From Melampsora larici-populina 98AG31 (Eukaryota > Basidiomycota > Pucciniomycetes > Pucciniales > Melampsoraceae): a stretch of DNA of 64,000 nt. This document shows, in pieces, positions 27,345 through 39,917 of this stretch. The DNA lies in contig NW_006768789.1 in NCBI RefSeq assembly GCF_000204055.1, positions 649,858-713,857 on the forward strand. Reading direction: 5' to 3'. The position numbers and the translations under genes were made by a program. The notes under the pieces are model-generated. The model worked only from the letters and a program-made list of their open reading frames with translations. It made no database searches and had not been told where the DNA came from. Position 1 is the stretch's first letter; every line of letters starts with the position of its first letter.

Positions 27345-28470
27345 ATAACTACTGTTTATAAATAAAACAATAAGTGGTACATAGTTTTTGATTAGGTTTA
27401 AAAGTCTTACACAATAATCAAAATACATACATATGACAATTGAAATAAGTGATCAAGGAACTCAATGATGTTGAGCACATGACATGTGAGGATGTGAAAT
27501 ATATGTAAACGTCAAGTAAAAGGTAAAAACACCAGATTGTAACATTATCTCCATGTGATGCTTTACTTCAAAAATCAGTTTGTACTACCTGTCTTTTGAA
27601 AAGCATTGGGATCAAGCTTTCAAAGCATCTACTCATGTAAGTCTCTTGATTCATTCAAACTACAGTTATTCCTTGGAAGATTGATATGGTGCCAGTCAAT
27701 TCTTCTTCTTTTTTGTCATCCATCCATTTCTCTTTGAATCTGACTTTGATCAATATCAAAAATGTGCCTCTTTGACCTCCCCAATGAGATGCTCTGCTTT
27801 ACATAAGAACAGTCATGTTGTGATCAAAGGTAGGCAATGCCAAATGAGTCAATCCATCAATTTAAAACAAGACCATTATCAGTCTAAAATCCTTGAATCT
27901 TTTTCTTCAGATCATCATGTCATGTCTCCCAAGACTGGAAAGCACAGTCACATCAAGGTTTGTTTAATGGTTGTGATCAATACCTTCACTGACAAGAGAT
28001 GAGAAGATATCTCTCCTTTGACTCACAGCATGAATGTTCCTAATTACATCATCCATGATAGATACCAACTTCTTAACATTGAGCATGGTTGAACTTGATC
28101 AACTTGGATGGTGGTATGTATCTTCTGGAACTTCTCTGTTGTTTTTTGCAATTTTCATCATTGTTGACTTGGTTTCTGTGTCTTTGGAAGAACCACAACT
28201 CACGCTGTGGTCTTCAAGCCCACAGTGACTACGGAGGTGAAGGGAATGCATCAAAACACACACAAAGTGTAAAGGTTTTGGGTACAGGTAATAAGCCTGA
28301 TTGACTCCGTGTTGTATGTTGTTCTGGAATTCAGGTGAACTGTCAACCACAGAATTAGGGAGTTTAGTTGGTTTGACAACTCTAGTGCAGGCATGCCCCC
28401 ATAGTCTAGAAAAAGACCGACCCTTCACTTACAGGTTCACTCTCACATGTAATCAATCCAACTCCCAGTA

Positions 28471-28670
28471 CAGCGCTTCAAGAATCCTTCGGTTTATTTG
28501 GTGGTCTTTTTTTTAAAGTTTTGGACAAAACTCGGAAAAAACTCATTTGGACAGTTCAAATTTGACAGATTCTAGTACAAAATCGGTTTCACCGAGGGTT
28601 TTAGCGAGGGTTTTGGACATTTATTTTGTTTTCATGCGTTAAAAAAAACCGAAGGATTCTTGAAGCGCTG
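28471..28670. mobile_element. Tc1/mariner-type MITE, 200 bp
   Basis: Terminal inverted repeats beginning CAGCGCTTCAAGAATCCTTC are perfect for at least 25 bp, and TA flanks both ends (28469-28470 and 28671-28672). Noncoding. The perfect repeats suggest recent activity. Confidence 0.88.
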
Positions 28671-28689
28671 TAATTCCACACATGACATC

Positions 28690-29747
28690 ATAGCTTTGAT
28701 ACAGCCCTTGCAAGCTTGAGCCCTTTCATGAGGATCTGTTTGTTCTTTTGCCTAATCTGTGCCATCACTTAGAAGAAAAACCAATGCGTTGATCATGGGG
28801 AGGCAGGCAGGTGCTGAGTGAGAGGTAGAAGGGCCATTTGTGGCTAAAAAGCTGGTGCAAACACTGGTGAAGCATCCTGCCAACCCCTCTTGTATTGTAA
28901 TATTCATAATCCATTCTCGGGCTCCGCAAGTTTGGAACACTTTCTAGTATCACCAGGTGCTACCCAGTTTTGAGAGGTTCAATTATGAGCTAGCATTTGG
29001 TCATCCATTAATGTGGTGGAAAGTTCTTGGGTCTTTCAAGGCTTTTTGTTCTTTGAAAGGTAAACCCAGTGTTGAAGATGGTCAATTTGACTCTCAACAT
29101 CATGCTTGAACAATCAGTGTTGGTGATCCCCTACAAGAGTGCTACTCATGACACGATCTGATATGTTGTTCTGTGAGGTAATTTCAATTAAGATCAATGC
29201 TTGAATTCAGCAGATGTGCTCCACAGGAAATAATGATAACCTGATGAGGCCAACTGAGAGGCAGCATTTAGTAAAACGTATGGTGAACAGAACATACACC
29301 AGTCGTAGAATGAGTTCATCGGTAGTGCAGGGTTTCAAGGAGCAGAAAGCTGGTCTGAAGGTCACAGTTATACCATTCAGGGAAAGATAAATAAATGACA
29401 CTTTCTTTTGCCTCCTGAAATCAACATGATCTCAGCAAAATATCGGTTCAGAACAAACTAAATCGTTCCAAGGCTGGCATTCGAAGTAAGATCGGATACG
29501 ATATACATGAGATTCAGCCAAGATAAGATACACTCGTCAAGATGAGGGGTGAGGAGATACATATTCTGAGAGGCTAAAATGGAGTTTAAATCACGTTTAT
29601 TGGGTCACGGCTTTAGTCAAGAAGTAAGCGTATCTGGTGCATTGTTGATGATAAAAACTTTGTCCGTCGTAGAAAAGATATTTTCAGGATAAAAAGCCAA
29701 AGCTTTGCGAACATGCAATTTTTCATATCGTTGGTCTTCAACGAGAC
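28690..29747. repeat. Degenerate duplicated 3' flank of carboxylesterase copy 3
   Basis: Colinear with 9060-9972: matching blocks include a stretch near 28715-28800, CATCGGTAGTGCAGGGTTTC at about 29318, and 29455-29590. No intact gene. It shows that the duplicated unit carrying copies 2 and 3 is about 3.5 kb, larger than the gene. Confidence 0.65.
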
Positions 29748-32213
29748 TCATGATATTTGGTTCCAGAACGCGTGTCGAGCCTTTTCAAGCTCAGACTTGC
29801 CAGCCATATCTTCAACGCTAGTACCACCATCGACTTCAAAGACCGTTCGGAATGGTGCAGCAATATCATATTGTGGCCAAGTAGATTCTATTTTAAATTC
29901 AATAATGTCAGTCTATTAGATTTAGGCGCTCATATTCTCGCATATACTGTAGGAAAACGCGCCGAGGATATGGAGAACAACTGACCAGGACACCCAGATT
30001 TAGCAAAAGTGTACCAGTACTTGCCCATCAAAGCCGAAGTCTTCGCATTGGTAGAATCTTCCGACCAGGCCCCTTTGATATTGAAAATGAAAGGAATGTC
30101 GACCGAATGACTGAAGATGAACAACAAGGATGTCGTTAATTTCCCGTTGTGCTTAGCACAATGTCAGATAATCCGATGAAGTTCACTTACAATGCGCCTA
30201 AGCCTCGTCCGTCCTCAATCTTATCTACTGTAGCGCTTAATTTATACATATACACCGAGAGACGTTCACCGGTTTGAGCATTAGGAGTGGAGCTCAAAAT
30301 GTTGGCACAGTTTTCTGTAGGTGCGTTGAAGGCTTGATCGGATATAAGCTGACATGCCACACTAGAAGTGTAGTCTGAAGTTCCTCCAGATTTGCTATCC
30401 GGGAAAACCGGGGGATAAAGCTTATCGAGATGCTCTCGTGGTATTTTGGAATACATTCTCTCACACATGAAGTCGTATCCGCCTTTTGAAGTGGCTTGTA
30501 AAAGCATCACAAACATACTTCCTTCGTCTTTCGTCACGCCTAACATCACTGATTTGACATATGGACTCCATTTGCCTTCTTTCAAAGCATCGTTTGATGA
30601 AGCAGTAGTCCAAATCCCTTTACTAGACTGTTCAACTGAAATCCCTAGGGTGCCGAGGGTTTGAGGAGTGTATTGTAAGAGTTCATCGGCTGGGAGTGAT
30701 CGGAGAGCTGCGAGACGCTCGGCTTTGGAAGTGGTCTTCAGAGCTTTGTCACATAGTTCCTCGTAAAACGCGTCAGCCGATTTAGGGTCTTTGTTAGGCT
30801 TTGTGTTGGATTCAAGAGGAGCGTTAGTAAGCGATGGGTAAAAAGGGATGAAATGGAAGTTTGTATAACTTCAATAAAACTTACCATTGTACCAGGAGTA
30901 CCAGATTGAAGGATCGCGTTCTTGAAAAGTTTCTTCTGGCATAAGAGAAGATTTGAAATCATCGCACCACCTGTTTTTCAAAGAAAACATGCATATGGAT
31001 GGTCAATCAGTTTTGATCCAAATGGCGAGGTCATATGAGTACGCATACCAGCTGATTCCCCAAAGGCAGTCACATTGTCTGGGTCGCCACCAAACTTTGC
31101 AATATTGTCTTGGACCTGGGGGAAAACGTGATGTTGATATGCGATTCATACAGTGGGATGAGGTAAAATTTCGACATGTAATGACTTACCCACTGAAGAT
31201 AAGATATACAGTCATAAGCACCTGGAAAATGATTCAAAGCATTAGCTTAGGCCAGCGTTTTGTTTCCGATTCTAAACAACTCACCATAATTTCCTGATAA
31301 TCCATCCTCATCCTGGGCCGCCAATTCTGAAGAAGACAGAAACCCGAACAGGTTCAGTCGATAATTACCCGTCACGACGATAAACTTTTGTCCTTCGGCA
31401 GCTTCTCGACGAATCCATTCGGTAGGATCGTAGAGCGATAGACAGGCACTCCCGTACAAAAGAGCACCTCCACTGAAAGTCGGATATAGTTTTGATTTCA
31501 TATTTAACAAATCAACACGTTGAATATAAACAGTGATCCGGCCTTTCCAGGCTGCGTTCATCACTTACTGAATCCAAACCTATAGTAAATCCAAATTCAC
31601 GATTGGTGAATATGTTCGATAAACCATTGAGTTTCATGACATGGTTTCAATGAGTAATTTGGACCAGGTGGACCTACCAGTACGGGAACTTTATCGCCTG
31701 CTTGAACCCCATCAGGTAGGAAGACATTCAAGTTGTGACCTTTCTCTTCTGATTGCTCTCGCCAAGCTCGGGGGTGAAGTCCTGCCTTTCCCAAATAGAG
31801 CAACATAGCGGGATCTGGTTGTTGTGGAAAGTATGGGCTAAAACCAAAAACGCGTGAGGTTATTTTCAAGATGACTTAGATTCCTGGCAAGATGACTTAC
31901 CCGAACTCATGGCACGGAAGAGGTTCCTTCCACGCTTTTGGAGGTGTAGGACGTTTCCATCTTGCTGCTTGAGCATAAGGTATTCCCTTGAAATTTCAAT
32001 GTGAGAGTGATAGAATGCTCATGAGAAGTCAATCGAATGCGAATTGAGGAGAAAGGCTGAACGAACAAGCCACTTGTTGATCGGGAGCTGATCTCCGATT
32101 TGACCACTTGCTACACTTGAAGCTGTCGATCGATCACTGAGTGGATGAGTATCTTGAAACCCGACCACTGGCCCAAAGCTGGTGTGAACCAAAAGCTTAT
32201 CGTTGGAAGACAT
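29748..32213 (-). CDS. Type-B carboxylesterase, copy 3
   Basis: Third paralogue, 17 kb from copy 2, same strand and exon plan. Start MSSNDKLLVHTSFGP (ATG 32213), end TGA at 29748-29750. Landmarks: GIPYAQAARW, FSPYFPQ-region exon, 11-nt micro-exon at 31581-31571, then GGALLYGSAC. Here the micro-exon ends CA rather than TA, giving WIHGG, the classical HGG oxyanion motif, where copies 1 and 2 have WIYGG. The nucleophile elbow FGESAG sits near 31060, the acid residue in KDEGSMF near 30510, and the catalytic His in HSVDIPF near 30110. All exons are open. No signal peptide. With the two other copies it forms a small family spread by segmental duplication rather than retroposition, since introns are kept. 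Confidence 0.87.
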
Positions 32214-33024
32214 GAATGAGTAACTGGAAGTGAAGATAGATAATTGGTCAAGAGTCTCAAGAGGTGATGGTTAGTTTTGGTTCAAGACTCAAGAGTAAGT
32301 TTGATTACCAACAAAACCTCAACTAAACTTAAACGAGAGTTTACAACTTTCATCCAAGTTTGGATATCAACACTCTCTCCAGATCGTCATCCATTACATT
32401 TTTGTAACTAACCATTTACAATCATCTATCTCCGCGACTTTCATCCGAAACTGCTATTTGCACCACTCCCTTTGCCTCTGTCATTTACAAATTAAGCTCG
32501 AGATTGGTCATTTCTATGATTCTGCACGTAATCCGATTGAACTGATTGGTTCTTGAGCTTCATTTATTCCTCTTTCTTAAGCTGAGGATGGTCAACAGGG
32601 GTAGAGATGACCTGATCAAGAGTTTGGGGAAGAGGTATCACCTATAAGAGTAATTTCAGGTGATCGGAAATCCCCTAAAGGTAAGCGCAATGAAGTGAAT
32701 GGATATGATGCAAGGTGTTTTTCGTCCTCGAGCACATGAAGTGCAAATTGGCACATTCTGAACCCTACAGAAGGTACCCACATCCATCTGATCTCTTTGA
32801 AAACCTTCAAACAACATATCATCCTAAATCAAAACTTATTCACACCACTTTACATGATTTTACCCAGAGAAAAACAAACACAAAAACGAGATGCTAAACC
32901 CCCCTGTTTGGGTCCCTATCGTAGAAAATATAATTGAAAACATACGAATCGATTAACACATCTTAATTTGAAAGAATCGGTTCAAGGAAAAGGGATAAGT
33001 CAAAGAAGATCGAACGTCTTTAGC
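32214..33024. other. Intergenic region
   Basis: Spacer between the 5' end of carboxylesterase copy 3 and the 3' end of the small membrane protein gene. No gene or repeat recognised. Confidence 0.45.
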
Positions 33025-33921
33025 TTAATTTGAGACGGAAGGATTAAGACCTATTCTTGCTGCTAGTTTACTGTACTGTCGATTGATAAGTAATCGAGTC
33101 CGTAAAACGTAAGTGACTAATGAAAGGATAGTAATGATGACATTACAGAGCTATATGCATCAAATCGTTTTCGTTGTATAAGAAGAGTTTATCAAAAAGA
33201 AATCAAAATCGTTGACTTGAATCGATCAAAATCCTAAACCTCCAAAACCTTCAAAGAAAAACTTACAAAGAATTCATAAAAATCAGCCCGTTCTTTTGAT
33301 ACTACTCTTTCACAAGCTTCCCAAGTAGGAAATTCAGCACCACCCGAAGCTGTACCAATAGAAGCTTGATGATCTAAATCCATTTCAACTTGATTTTCAA
33401 TTCCTTGTGATGATTGATGATCATCAGTAGTTTGATTTAGGATCGGTTCTTCCACTTGATCTGAAGAAATCAATCGTTTTAATAATTTAGAAAAAAAGGT
33501 GGGTTCAATTTGATGTCTCAAATTTCTTTTATTGATCAATCCAGCCGGATAGGTACCAGGTTGATTTAAGATTGAAGCAATTAAAGCAGGAGACGAACTT
33601 CCTAAATAAAGACAATGTACCATTCTTCGATTTTGAAAGATTTCACATATCGGATTTGATAACTTGAAGAGTCGATCAAAAGATTCAAAAAGCTTGGTTA
33701 GTGAAGTGTTGAGATTGAGTTCAGAATTGTAGATTTTAGAGTGAAATTGAACTTACTTCTTCTTTTGGACAAGGTTGACATGGTCCTATAGGTCGACAAG
33801 CATAATCAGATGTTGAATTTTTAGAAACGTCAGTTGTGGTTGCTGCTGTTGTTGTTGTTGATAGATTGATGATAAGTGAGATTGAGAATAAGATGAAATT
33901 AGATTGAGATGATGTTAACAT
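33025..33921 (-). CDS. Small single-pass membrane protein with Cys-rich lumenal domain
   Basis: Three exons (33921-33757, 33662-33267, 33150-33025) close in phase to 228 residues. A signal peptide occupies about residues 1-26 (MLTSSQSNFILFSISLIINL). It is followed by a conserved-looking cysteine region, CRPIGPCQPCPKEE, then PICEIFQNRRMVHC after the first intron, an acidic low-complexity stretch, WEACERVVSKERADFYEFF, and a C-terminal transmembrane helix VIITILSLVTYVL followed by basic RQYSKLAARIGL. This is the layout of a type-I membrane protein of the secretory pathway with a short basic cytosolic tail. The Cys pattern resembles an uncharacterised family I have seen in basidiomycetes, but I cannot name it. 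ATG 33921 is preferred over upstream in-frame ATGs because it puts the hydrophobic stretch at the N-terminus. Confidence 0.75.
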
Positions 33922-35327
33922 TTTGATTTTAATTTTCATTTTGATCGGTCTTGATTTCAATTTCAGTTTCAATTTCGATTTGGATCGTTTTATTTTCGCT
34001 AAATCTGAAATTTTCACAATGTCATGTCGATCGATACCTAAATAGACCATTCAGCAAGTTGCGACCATTCTCATTCCCATTGCAACCTTTGGAACCTTTT
34101 CAGGATCTTTTCACTGACTTCAAGTTCGGACATACCTCTGTAGCAGGATTGCCCCCTTGCATGTTACTATCAAACAAGATTTTGATATCTCTCCTGTACG
34201 AACGACAGCATCTCACAGCATCCAAACACCCCTTTCATCTATGGCCATGTATCTAACTCTTCATGCTGCAACCCACGCTCAAATAGCGTGGTTTGAAATG
34301 GGAGTCCACCACATGCTGGAAGTCATCCGGGGCAAGCCACTTTGTCTTTACAGTTTGACAAGTTGTAAAATCATTTCCCCAAATGGACTTCTAACTCAAA
34401 GTCCATAAACTTGTAGGGGAGATAAATTAACTCGTCTCAACATGAGGCATTGGAAAAGAAAATTTAGAGGTGACAAGTTTTTCTGAGCAATTATCATCCA
34501 GATCATAAAGCCCTTCTCTCCATACCGTTCTTGCCTCGGTTCTTCCTTTCACAAAGCACAGCGATGCGGCATCACTTTGGAACTAGATAATTTATGCATA
34601 AGCCTAATGTAATATATATCTCTGTGCGCCTCATTCGAGTGATTTTGATCGGGAAGACATCTAAAATGAATGAGCTTCGAACCGGGCGATGTTCTTACGC
34701 TACAAGTTATTTTTTAAAGTTGCTCTCCATTTGGTCAATCCAATTGCTGGGTCCCATTTCTTTAAACAGGCGTAACATAAGTTGCATCCCTTGTCCGCCT
34801 CCATTGTATGCTCTTGTTCATATCTTCTTTTGCTTTCATCGGTGATCTTAGGGGTGGGTCAGGGGGTAAATCGTCCAGCGGTGATGGCCTTCACAGATCA
34901 TCTGCTGATGGAATTTGATTGATTGGTTTGGCAGACTCTTGCGAGCTTCTTGATACATAACCAAGGTTGCCCTAGCTCAACAGAAGCCGCCTGCAGAGTC
35001 AGTTACCAATGCCCCTGGCGCTGTCGGATGAGGGATTAATGTAGTTGACTGGAGTTTGCCAGGTATCAAAGCTTATAATGACTCATGAATGTTGGTCTAA
35101 TGCTTCTTGCGTATTGTCAAATTAATTATATCAAACATTCCTCAAATTGAGAAAACAACAACAACATCATCATCAACAACAACAACATATAAAAATACTC
35201 CAAGCCAAGCAAAGACAGTAAGCCTCAAAACTATATTATCCATACTAAAAGAAAAGAAAAATTATTACAAAATCAAGATATGTACCATCCAACTTCAAGG
35301 TGACCTTAGCACCTCATGATATAATAC
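33922..35327. other. Intergenic region
   Basis: No gene. A CAA/CAT trinucleotide-rich stretch lies at about 35157-35190. Confidence 0.4.
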
Positions 35328-38300
35328 TTATTGCCTTTCAACTTGTTTTAATTTTAATTTCAAACTACTCATTTCACCTTCTAAATCTTCAAATCGATGT
35401 CTAGCTTTCACTTCTGATTTCTTCATACTTTCAATCTCATCTTCCCTTTCTTCTAATTCTTTCTTTAAATTTTCAATTTGTTGATTTAAATTAGCGATTT
35501 GAGTTGTATATGCTTCAGATCGTTTGGCTAATGCGTGAGCTTTCTCTTCGCTTTCCATCAAGTCCTGCGGAGGTGATAAGTGATCAAATATATAAGTTAA
35601 TCATTAGGCTTCTTGAACAACGTGTTCTATATAAAAAGCTGGAGGAACGTACATTGAATCTGTCCAACATTGTAGCTGATTGAGTATCAGCATACTCTAA
35701 TCTCTCCTCTAACTCTTTCACCTAAAAAAACCAACAAAACCATTAGTCCAATTCTTCTTTCACAGGCTGATCAAATGATAAAGTAAATTACCTGTGACTG
35801 ATATGTCTTCAAAGCTGCTTGACATTCCTCAGCAAGCTTCTGAGCACGAGTAGCATTGTTTTTATACGAGTCTTTTTCAATCTCATATTTGATCAACCGA
35901 TCTACTAATTTCTTATCACTTTCATTCAATAATTTAATCCTTTCTAAAAAGCTGTCAAAAGTATATTCCGACCCTTCTTCAACTGGTGTTGCTGCTCTTT
36001 TACCCAATCCAAACAATCCACCCAGTCCTGATTTTTTAGTAGGTTGTGCTTCATATCCCAGTCTGAAGGCTCCTAGATCTGCATCATGTTCAAGTCGTGC
36101 TCTTGTTTCTGCGTTGGCTGGTAAACTCTTGAATAATTCTCGGAGTGCTTTCTCAACTACATTTGCGCTCGTGGTCGCTTCTTCTATTCGTTTTTCAGCA
36201 GCTGCCAGTTGTTGAGTGACGGTCTCCAATTCGCTCGATGTTGTGGTTGCTGCCGGAGTATGAGAGGATTGAAGTTCGAAAAGCTTAGTCTCTAGTTCAG
36301 CCACTTGAGTTGATAGTATCGTTCGCTCGTCCATCTGAGCTTGAGAAGCTTGTTCATGCGATTGCCTCTCAGTTTCCAGTGTGGACTCGTGCTGGGTAGT
36401 GATGATCTTCAAATGATTTTCGAGATGACCGATTAGCTCATTCATCCACTCCATACGTCCTTCCATGCTTATTTGACTCGGCGCTCCCCTCAAGAATTGA
36501 GCAAATGATGCGTTGGTCAATGTAACTTGGGTACTAACGCCACTAAATTTCTCAAGAAGTTTCTCCCATTCAGCTGAATGGTTGGAAAGAGGCTCGTCGA
36601 TGTCGTCTTTCGCTTTCTCTTCTGCTTGTTGGTCACTTTGGGCTTTGAGATCTTCCACGCTTTTGTTGAGAGTGATGTTTTCAGCCTCCAGTTTTTCAAC
36701 CATCGACCGGAAGTTGTCTAATTGAGCGATGGCTTCACGCCTCTCGGACTCTTTGCTTGACAATTGTTCAGCAAGTGTTTGGTATTGACGCTCAGAATCG
36801 GCCTTCTGGTCTGCAAGTCTGGTCACGGCGGCCTGAAGCGCGGCCAGCTCGATTCGGACAGAGTCCTTTGCTTCTTCAGCGGTCTCAAGTTCAGATCTAA
36901 GACGGTCTACGTCAGCTTCAAGTTGGCGCTGGGAAGCTTCAGCTGCTCGTGCTCTGGCTTCAGCATCACTAGTCCGGGTTGAGAAGGCTTGCTTGTCTCC
37001 ACTGAGTTGAGAACGTTCCCGCTCTAGATCAGCAGCAAGGGAATCGACCTCTCGGCGAAGTCGATCAAGTTCCTGGGTGTGGGTCTGATCAGTCTGGTGT
37101 CGCACGCGTTCATTCTCTAGTTTGAGTTCACGTTCAACGCGCTTCAAATCATTTGCTTGGTTGCTTGTTCGATTGGTTTCGGCTAATACACTTTGCTGAC
37201 GTAAGTTGGCAAGTTCGGCTCGAAGCTGTTCAAGATCGCTAGTTTGCTGTGCAATCGTCTTTTCGTACTGGAGTAATTGCCCAGTGTCCAAGGTTAGATT
37301 CGAGGCACTACGAGGACTGGGGTGTGAAGCCTGATGATGATCGAGGCCATGGCGATTGTTTGCAAAGAGATGTGGGCCGTCAAATCTATCGGATGAGAGA
37401 ATGGTGCAGCGGGAAGCATCGGTGAGAGAAGGGCTAGGGGACCGATGTTGATCGGCTTGGCGGTGATTAGATGCCGACCGAGTGGGACTTTGACCGAAGG
37501 AAGATGAGTAGTCTGAAGGCTGATTTTGTTCAAGCTTCTTGAGACTCAAAGAAAGGGTAGCTGAGAGATGTTGTAGAAGTTTGGTACTTATTTCACTGAG
37601 TTCAGATTGAATGCGAGCTTTCTCATCACGAAGTTGCTCGAGACGTTGGTTGGAATGCTCCAGATTTGAGTCATTTTGATTGACATCAGACTCGGCGAGG
37701 GTGAGAGTAGCATCATGAATCTTTTTCTCAAGTACCAGATTGTTTGAAATAGAAGTGAGTCGGTTCTCAAGTTTCATTTGATCCTGATTTGAGAGAGAGG
37801 GAGTAGGAAAGTCAGAATGGGTGCACTATCAAGAAGGGAAAGAGGAAAAAATATCAGACCTTCTTTAGCTGCTGGACACGATTGAATGATAAAATTTGAA
37901 ATGAGCTAGCTTCCACTAGAGCTTGACCAGACAGAAGTTCAAGCATCATTTTGGACTTCAAGTCGGGTCCCAATAAGACATGTTTAGTACTCGGTGAGCG
38001 TGCGGGACCTCGGGACGAGTCGGAGAAGGAAGTTGCGGAATCTGAACGATTGCGTTGATCGAGTCGAATTGTTTTTGAGGCTGGCTCGTGAGTATTTGGG
38101 AATCGTGTATGAGAAGGAGAGTTTGAAAACGATCCAGCTTGGCTAGAGCCGAATGGTAAACGTTCAGGTGAGAATACATCATCGAGTGAACCGAAGGGAT
38201 CAGAATTTATTGATTGAGATCGAGAGTTCGAAGGACTGAAGTCAACTTGACTTGAACGAAGGGGATCGGTTTGATAGTTAGTTGTAGAATGTGAGTTGTT

Positions 38301-38351
38301 GGTAGGACTGGTAGTGTTAGATTGGAACGCGTTTCCGAACATCCGACGCAT
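35328..38351 (-). CDS. Uds1-domain coiled-coil protein
   Basis: Four exons (38351-37860, 37783-35792, 35721-35653, 35564-35328), all in phase 0, give 929 residues. Residues 1-125 are Ser/Asn/Pro-rich and look disordered. The Uds1 domain (up-regulated during septation) spans about 130-240, with LELLSGQALVEASSFQILSF and LVLEKKIHDATLTL across the first intron. The rest is long coiled coil rich in Glu, Leu, Lys and Gln, broken near residues 735-770 by a Gly-rich segment (KKSGLGGLFGLGKRA). The last two exons continue the heptad pattern to a clean stop. Family members are fungal proteins linked to septation and polarity; a scaffold role at the cortex or septum is inference. No membrane segment or signal peptide. 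Confidence 0.88.
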
Positions 38352-39917
38352 TTTGCCTTAGGTATACTAGATAATCAGAGTATTAAGTGATTTCTTCTTG
38401 ATTTGTTGAGGAGTTGATTCAAGACGCATACAAGCAGCGTCGCCCCAAAAGCCACACTGACACCACAATCAGATGATTCGATCTGTAAAGCACCGGTGGT
38501 GGTCAGATATGGTGGTGTATGTACGATCGGGTGTTAATGAAGATAGATCTGCGCAGTCAGGTCACAGTATACACACAGCTGAAATACTCCTTGAAGCGTT
38601 CTCTCTTGAGCCGGTCCACCTATTAATCCTGATTGAAGCCTTGAAGGGAAGTGAGTGAGTGGTGATTCAGATCAAAGGTACAAAAGATAAATAAGAGGTG
38701 AAGATAAAGTGAATGTGGTGCTACAAATCGGTGCCAGTCGTTGAGCTTCGTAGAGTAACAGAGTTGTGGTGGGAATCGGGATTGGAGGGAAGGTGACCAG
38801 AGTTGACCCTAAATTATCAAAAAAAGGTCAAAACCACCTTACGGAGCCAAAACTAGACTTTCTGCCTCAATACGATCGCTATGTACCGTATCGCAGGGGG
38901 CACAATACATAATAATTAGGATACGTAGCCAAGAGTCAGGTGAGCCAAGAGCTTAACCACCCTGACATTTGATGGAGTTCATCTTAGCCGAGCAGAGAGG
39001 GCTTTGTTAAGCTAAGATTTCAATCCAAGGCCACATGGGTGCCAAAGTGCACAAATTGAAGTGTCAGTAAATATCAGTGTTGCAGCCAGAATTTGCAGGT
39101 GCTGCAAACTGGTCTATGCAGTCAAACTGCCCTCGTGAGTACCGTAAATAAGGTCAGACAAAGAGAGTTTGAAGCAATCAAACAAGAAAGGTGTGTGATG
39201 GACCAATTGGCTGGAACACTCATATTTTCCCACTGAGGATCAAACCTCAAACACCAGTTTTGTGTCCTCCTGCAATGTCACGCCTACTATCATTCTATTA
39301 TATGTTGGGCATTGAGAAGGAATGATGAAGTTCTTTGCTGCTTTGATGAAGCTTAAACTTCAAAACTTACCACTGAAAACCAAAAAAATACAGGCCTTTC
39401 TGTGCTAAATCCAGACAAGAACTGAAATATGAACTTTTTTCAATTTTTCTCCATGTCCAACATATGATGGAATGGTGGTAAACTCTCCCTTAAAGACTAT
39501 GCAATTGAAATCAGCCAAAAAATGGGGGGTCCAAAATTTCATGGTATGAAGAAGTCATATCCTTTGCACAAATTGGGGGTTCAGCTTGTTTGACCCCAAC
39601 CAATGATCAATAATTCTGATAGCCTTTTACAGTTTTTGAAATCTATGGACACACTTTAAATAGAAAAAGTGTCATAAATTGTAGGATATGAAACTATTGC
39701 CCTTGTTCTGTAAATGTGCATGAGTCTTGTGAATCTTTAGAAGTTTATTCTTTGAAATGATTTTAACACATGGTTCATCATAGTTCTTTGATTTAAAGTG
39801 TTTCAGACAAATATAGTTGAAGATCTCTGAGTTTAAATTTTATGTAATTGTGCAAATAAAAACCCTCAACTCTTACAAACCCCAATCCTGACTGATATAT
39901 TGATATAATATCAAACC
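38352..39917. other. Intergenic region
   Basis: Divergent promoter space between the Uds1 gene and the secreted-protein gene. No gene seen. A short inverted repeat (TACGATCGCTATGTACCGTATCG) lies near 38869. Just before the secreted-protein ATG the sequence is very AT-rich (GATATATTGATATAATATC, 39895-39913) and could serve as a TATA-type promoter. Confidence 0.4.

Noticed and set aside
34650..34700. tRNA B-box-like GGTTCGAAGC on the minus strand
   Set aside because: Flanking bases do not pair into a T stem and there is no A box at the right distance.
36517..36725. Antisense frames within the Uds1 gene
   Set aside because: Shadows of the coiled-coil coding sequence; the minus-strand gene is clear.
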